A DNA stretch of 35,070 nt, from NCBI GenBank assembly GCA_937925335.1, contig CALEWY010000063.1, positions 1 through 35,070 of the forward strand. Direction: 5' to 3'. The notes beneath the pieces were generated by a model. It was not told where the DNA came from and did no database searches. It saw only the letters and a list, made by a program, of their open reading frames with translations. Source of the DNA: an uncultured Acidimicrobiales bacterium (GTDB lineage Bacteria > Actinomycetota > Acidimicrobiia > Acidimicrobiales > SZUA-35). This document shows, piece after piece, positions 33,415-35,070 of this stretch; position 1 is the first letter of the stretch; each line of letters starts with the position of its first letter. Both the position numbers and the translations under genes were made by a program.

Positions 33415-34721
33415 AACCCGCCGTTTCGCGCAGCCTTATCCGAGCCTGGCTACTTTGCGGGTGCGCCCTCGTGGTGCTGATCGGTTGGGACAACGTTGCA
33501 GCGAGAGGGGCCACAGGTGAGGATTCGACCTTTGTTGGTGTCTCGGCGTCCGCTGCGATTGCATGGGCCGTTGCGTCTCGAGGTCTTGGTGACATGCGCC
33601 GACTGATCATTCCCGTTGTCGTCGCTGCGCTCGCGCTCGGCGCTTGGGTCTTCACGAGTTCGTCGCCAGAAGTGGCCTCCGAACCGTGGGAACTTCCCGA
33701 GTTCGCAGTCGGGGCCACCCACGCACAGTTCTCGGCCGACCCATGGCAGCCCGAGGACTCGGTCGCTGAGGCTCGCGACATCCTCGGCCGAAGTGTCGAC
33801 TTGCAGAATCAGCACATCATGGGATTCGGGGCGCTCAACCCCGAGCCATCACCGGGTGAGTTCGATTGGGAAACGCTCGATTCCCGCGTCGCTCTGATTC
33901 AAGAGAGTGGCTCGGTTCCGGTACTCACGCTCTGCTGTGCGCCCGATTGGATGAAGGGTGGTGTCGAGGGTGAAACGGATTGGTCCGAGCTCGAAACCGC
34001 ACCCGATCCCGAGTTCTTCGATGAGTACGCAGCGCTGTCTGCCGAGGTGGCGGCGCGGTATCCCGACGTGCACTACTTCATGGTGTGGAACGAGCTGAAG
34101 GGGTTCTACAACAACGACGAGGATCGCTGGAGCTATGAGCTCTACACGGAGCTTTACAACCGGGTGTACGCCGCGGTGAAAGAGGTGCGGCCCGATGCCT
34201 TCATCGGCGGTCCCTACGTCGTGATGGACTCGTGGGAGCCGACCGACACGCCGAGCCATCCAAGCGGCATCCGAGGCGATTGGGGCGAGCTCGATCAGCG
34301 ACCCCTCGACGTGCTCGAGTACTGGCTCGAGAACAACATCGGTGCCGACTTCATCGTCGTCGATGGTCGGGTGCGGGGTTATGGCGACGACACCGTTGTC
34401 GACCCCACGACCGGACTTCAGAAGTTCGAAGTCGTGAACGATTGGCTTCGAGACCGCACCGATCTTCCGATTTGGTGGGCCGAGTGGTACCCGAATCATC
34501 CCGACGTCGTCGATCCTGACGAGGCAGCTCAGCTCACGATCGATGGGCTCGAGGTCACGCGAGAATCCGGTGCCTCGGTTGTCCTCTTGTGGGATCCGAA
34601 CGGAAGCGAAGACCCGGCGTGCCACACGTGCCTGTGGAGTGACATTCGCTCGGGCCCTCTCGAGCCGAGCCCTCTCGCCGAGTCTCTCACCACCGCTCCC
34701 TGGCGCGAGGACCTCGAGTAG
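33411..34721 (+). CDS. Membrane-anchored clan GH-A glycoside hydrolase, GH39-like
   Basis: The 436-residue protein has hydrophobic N-terminal segments at about 10-27, 42-56 and 64-82, so the catalytic part is anchored and probably outside. From ~100 on it resembles a TIM-barrel glycosidase of clan GH-A: FDWETLDSRVALIQESG followed by VPVLTLCCAPDWM, the acid/base motif MVWNELKGF with Glu228, and the nucleophile motif PIWWAEWY with Glu358. GH39 and related families, including PslG of the Pseudomonas Psl locus, have this layout. A polymer-trimming or chain-releasing hydrolase fits the cluster. The GTG overlaps the previous stop; an ATG at 33594 would leave only the last anchor segment. Exact GH family is not settled. 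Confidence 0.8.
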   Translation: MKPAVSRSLIRAWLLCGCALVVLIGWDNVAARGATGEDSTFVGVSASAAIAWAVASRGLGDMRRLIIPVVVAALALGAWVFTSSSPEVASEPWELPEFAVGATHAQFSADPWQPEDSVAEARDILGRSVDLQNQHIMGFGALNPEPSPGEFDWETLDSRVALIQESGSVPVLTLCCAPDWMKGGVEGETDWSELETAPDPEFFDEYAALSAEVAARYPDVHYFMVWNELKGFYNNDEDRWSYELYTELYNRVYAAVKEVRPDAFIGGPYVVMDSWEPTDTPSHPSGIRGDWGELDQRPLDVLEYWLENNIGADFIVVDGRVRGYGDDTVVDPTTGLQKFEVVNDWLRDRTDLPIWWAEWYPNHPDVVDPDEAAQLTIDGLEVTRESGASVVLLWDPNGSEDPACHTCLWSDIRSGPLEPSPLAESLTTAPWREDLE

Positions 34722-34790
34722 TCGGCGACAGCCTCATGAGCGCGCTCTCTCTTGGTCCGGAGCAGTGATGCGGCTGATCAATGTCGAGGC

Positions 34791-34807
34791 GAGACCGACG
34801 AGGTCTC
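34791..34807. terminator. Hairpin between the glycosidase and EAL genes
   Basis: GAGACC (34791-34796) pairs with GGTCTC (34802-34807) around loop GACGA. It overlaps the EAL stop codon on the minus strand, between converging genes, and could end that transcript. No T-run is visible. Confidence 0.35.
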
Positions 34808-35069
34808 AACGATGCTGGAACGATGCTGTTGGGGAGAGGCTTCGTTGCCGGCTCGGCCGCCCCAGATGGAAACCTTGTGCGTAGTCGACACCGAGACGGG
34901 TGATCGTGTCGAGCTGCTCTGCGGTCTCGATTCCTTCCGCAACCGTTCGAATGTTGAGCGTCGTCGCAACGCCAACGATCAGCCTCACGAGATTCTCATC
35001 GACGGTCGGGTTGATGATCGTCGCGTCGATCTTGATGCCGTCGACGGGGAATCGATGGAGCTGGCTCAG
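34806..35069 (-). CDS. EAL-domain protein, C-terminal part, cut by the right edge
   Basis: The last 87 residues of an EAL domain are visible on the minus strand. EAL domains hydrolyse cyclic di-GMP or act as its sensors. Conserved parts are LHRFPVDGIKIDATII with the KID metal-site Asp, TVAEGIETAEQL with the AEGxET motif, and LGVDYAQGFHLGRPS. After these only ~15 variable residues remain before the TGA. The EAL signature itself and any GGDEF, PAS or membrane part lie beyond the edge, so activity cannot be judged. It converges on the polysaccharide cluster. Confidence 0.88.
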   Translation of the reverse strand: MSQLHRFPVDGIKIDATIINPTVDENLVRLIVGVATTLNIRTVAEGIETAEQLDTITRLGVDYAQGFHLGRPSRQRSLSPTASFQHR

Positions 35070-35070
35070 C

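Noticed and set aside
34543..34884. Plus-strand frame of 113 codons at the end of the glycosidase gene
   Set aside because: It overlaps the glycosidase in another frame, then the antisense of the EAL end, and is Arg/Ser-rich.

Overview
The window is about 35 kb of GC-rich bacterial DNA carrying a dense, mostly plus-strand housekeeping block followed by a surface-polysaccharide cluster. Gene order (comM-dprA-sigma, rpsB-tsf-pyrH-frr-cdsA, dxr-rseP-ispG, rimP-nusA-ylxR-infB-ylxP-rbfA-truB-ribF, rpsO), the GC-biased codons, many GTG/TTG starts, -10 boxes of TAGGCT/TACCTT type, apparent leaderless starts and the FliA/WhiG-type sigma factor suggest an actinobacterium. An Acidimicrobiia-like lineage is my best guess; it is an inference from style, not a search. 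I saw no tRNA, rRNA, CRISPR array, transposase or prophage.

Layout. 1-58: a low-GC scrap of peptide deformylase at the extreme left edge, possibly a chimeric join. 374-4197: DNA uptake and processing genes (comM, dprA) and a sigma factor. 4285-5883: an unusual exported protein that joins a degenerate LytM/M23-like domain to a serine lipase-like hydrolase. 6157-11276: ribosomal protein S2, EF-Ts, UMP kinase, ribosome recycling factor and CDP-diacylglycerol synthase, the last with a ~300-residue acidic N-terminal tail. 11291-12472 (minus): a multi-pass membrane protein of unknown function. 12647-16450: dxr-rseP-ispG, two steps of the non-mevalonate isoprenoid pathway around a site-2 protease. 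16600-17706 (minus): a lipoprotein and a small helical protein. 17813-26176: the rimP-nusA-infB ribosome and translation cluster through truB and ribF. 26301-27365 (minus): a small lipoprotein and an unknown protein. 27691-27972: rpsO, not followed by pnp.

28135-34721 holds five plus-strand genes, each joined to the next by a 4-base overlap (TTGA or GTGA), all with non-ATG starts: a family 2 glycosyltransferase, a Wzx/MATE-like flippase, a large multi-pass membrane protein, a small membrane protein, and a membrane-anchored clan GH-A (GH39-like) glycoside hydrolase. Together they look like a compact polysaccharide synthesis, export and trimming system, comparable in logic to Psl-type exopolysaccharide loci. 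A truncated EAL-domain gene (c-di-GMP phosphodiesterase family) converges on it at the right edge.

Three themes recur. Several core proteins carry long disordered extensions (RpsB, CdsA, RimP, NusA, IF2). Exact 15-bp in-frame tandem repeats occur in four unrelated genes. Many intergenic gaps hold strong hairpins, including candidate leaders before rpsB and rimP-nusA and a nested hairpin before the sigma-factor gene.
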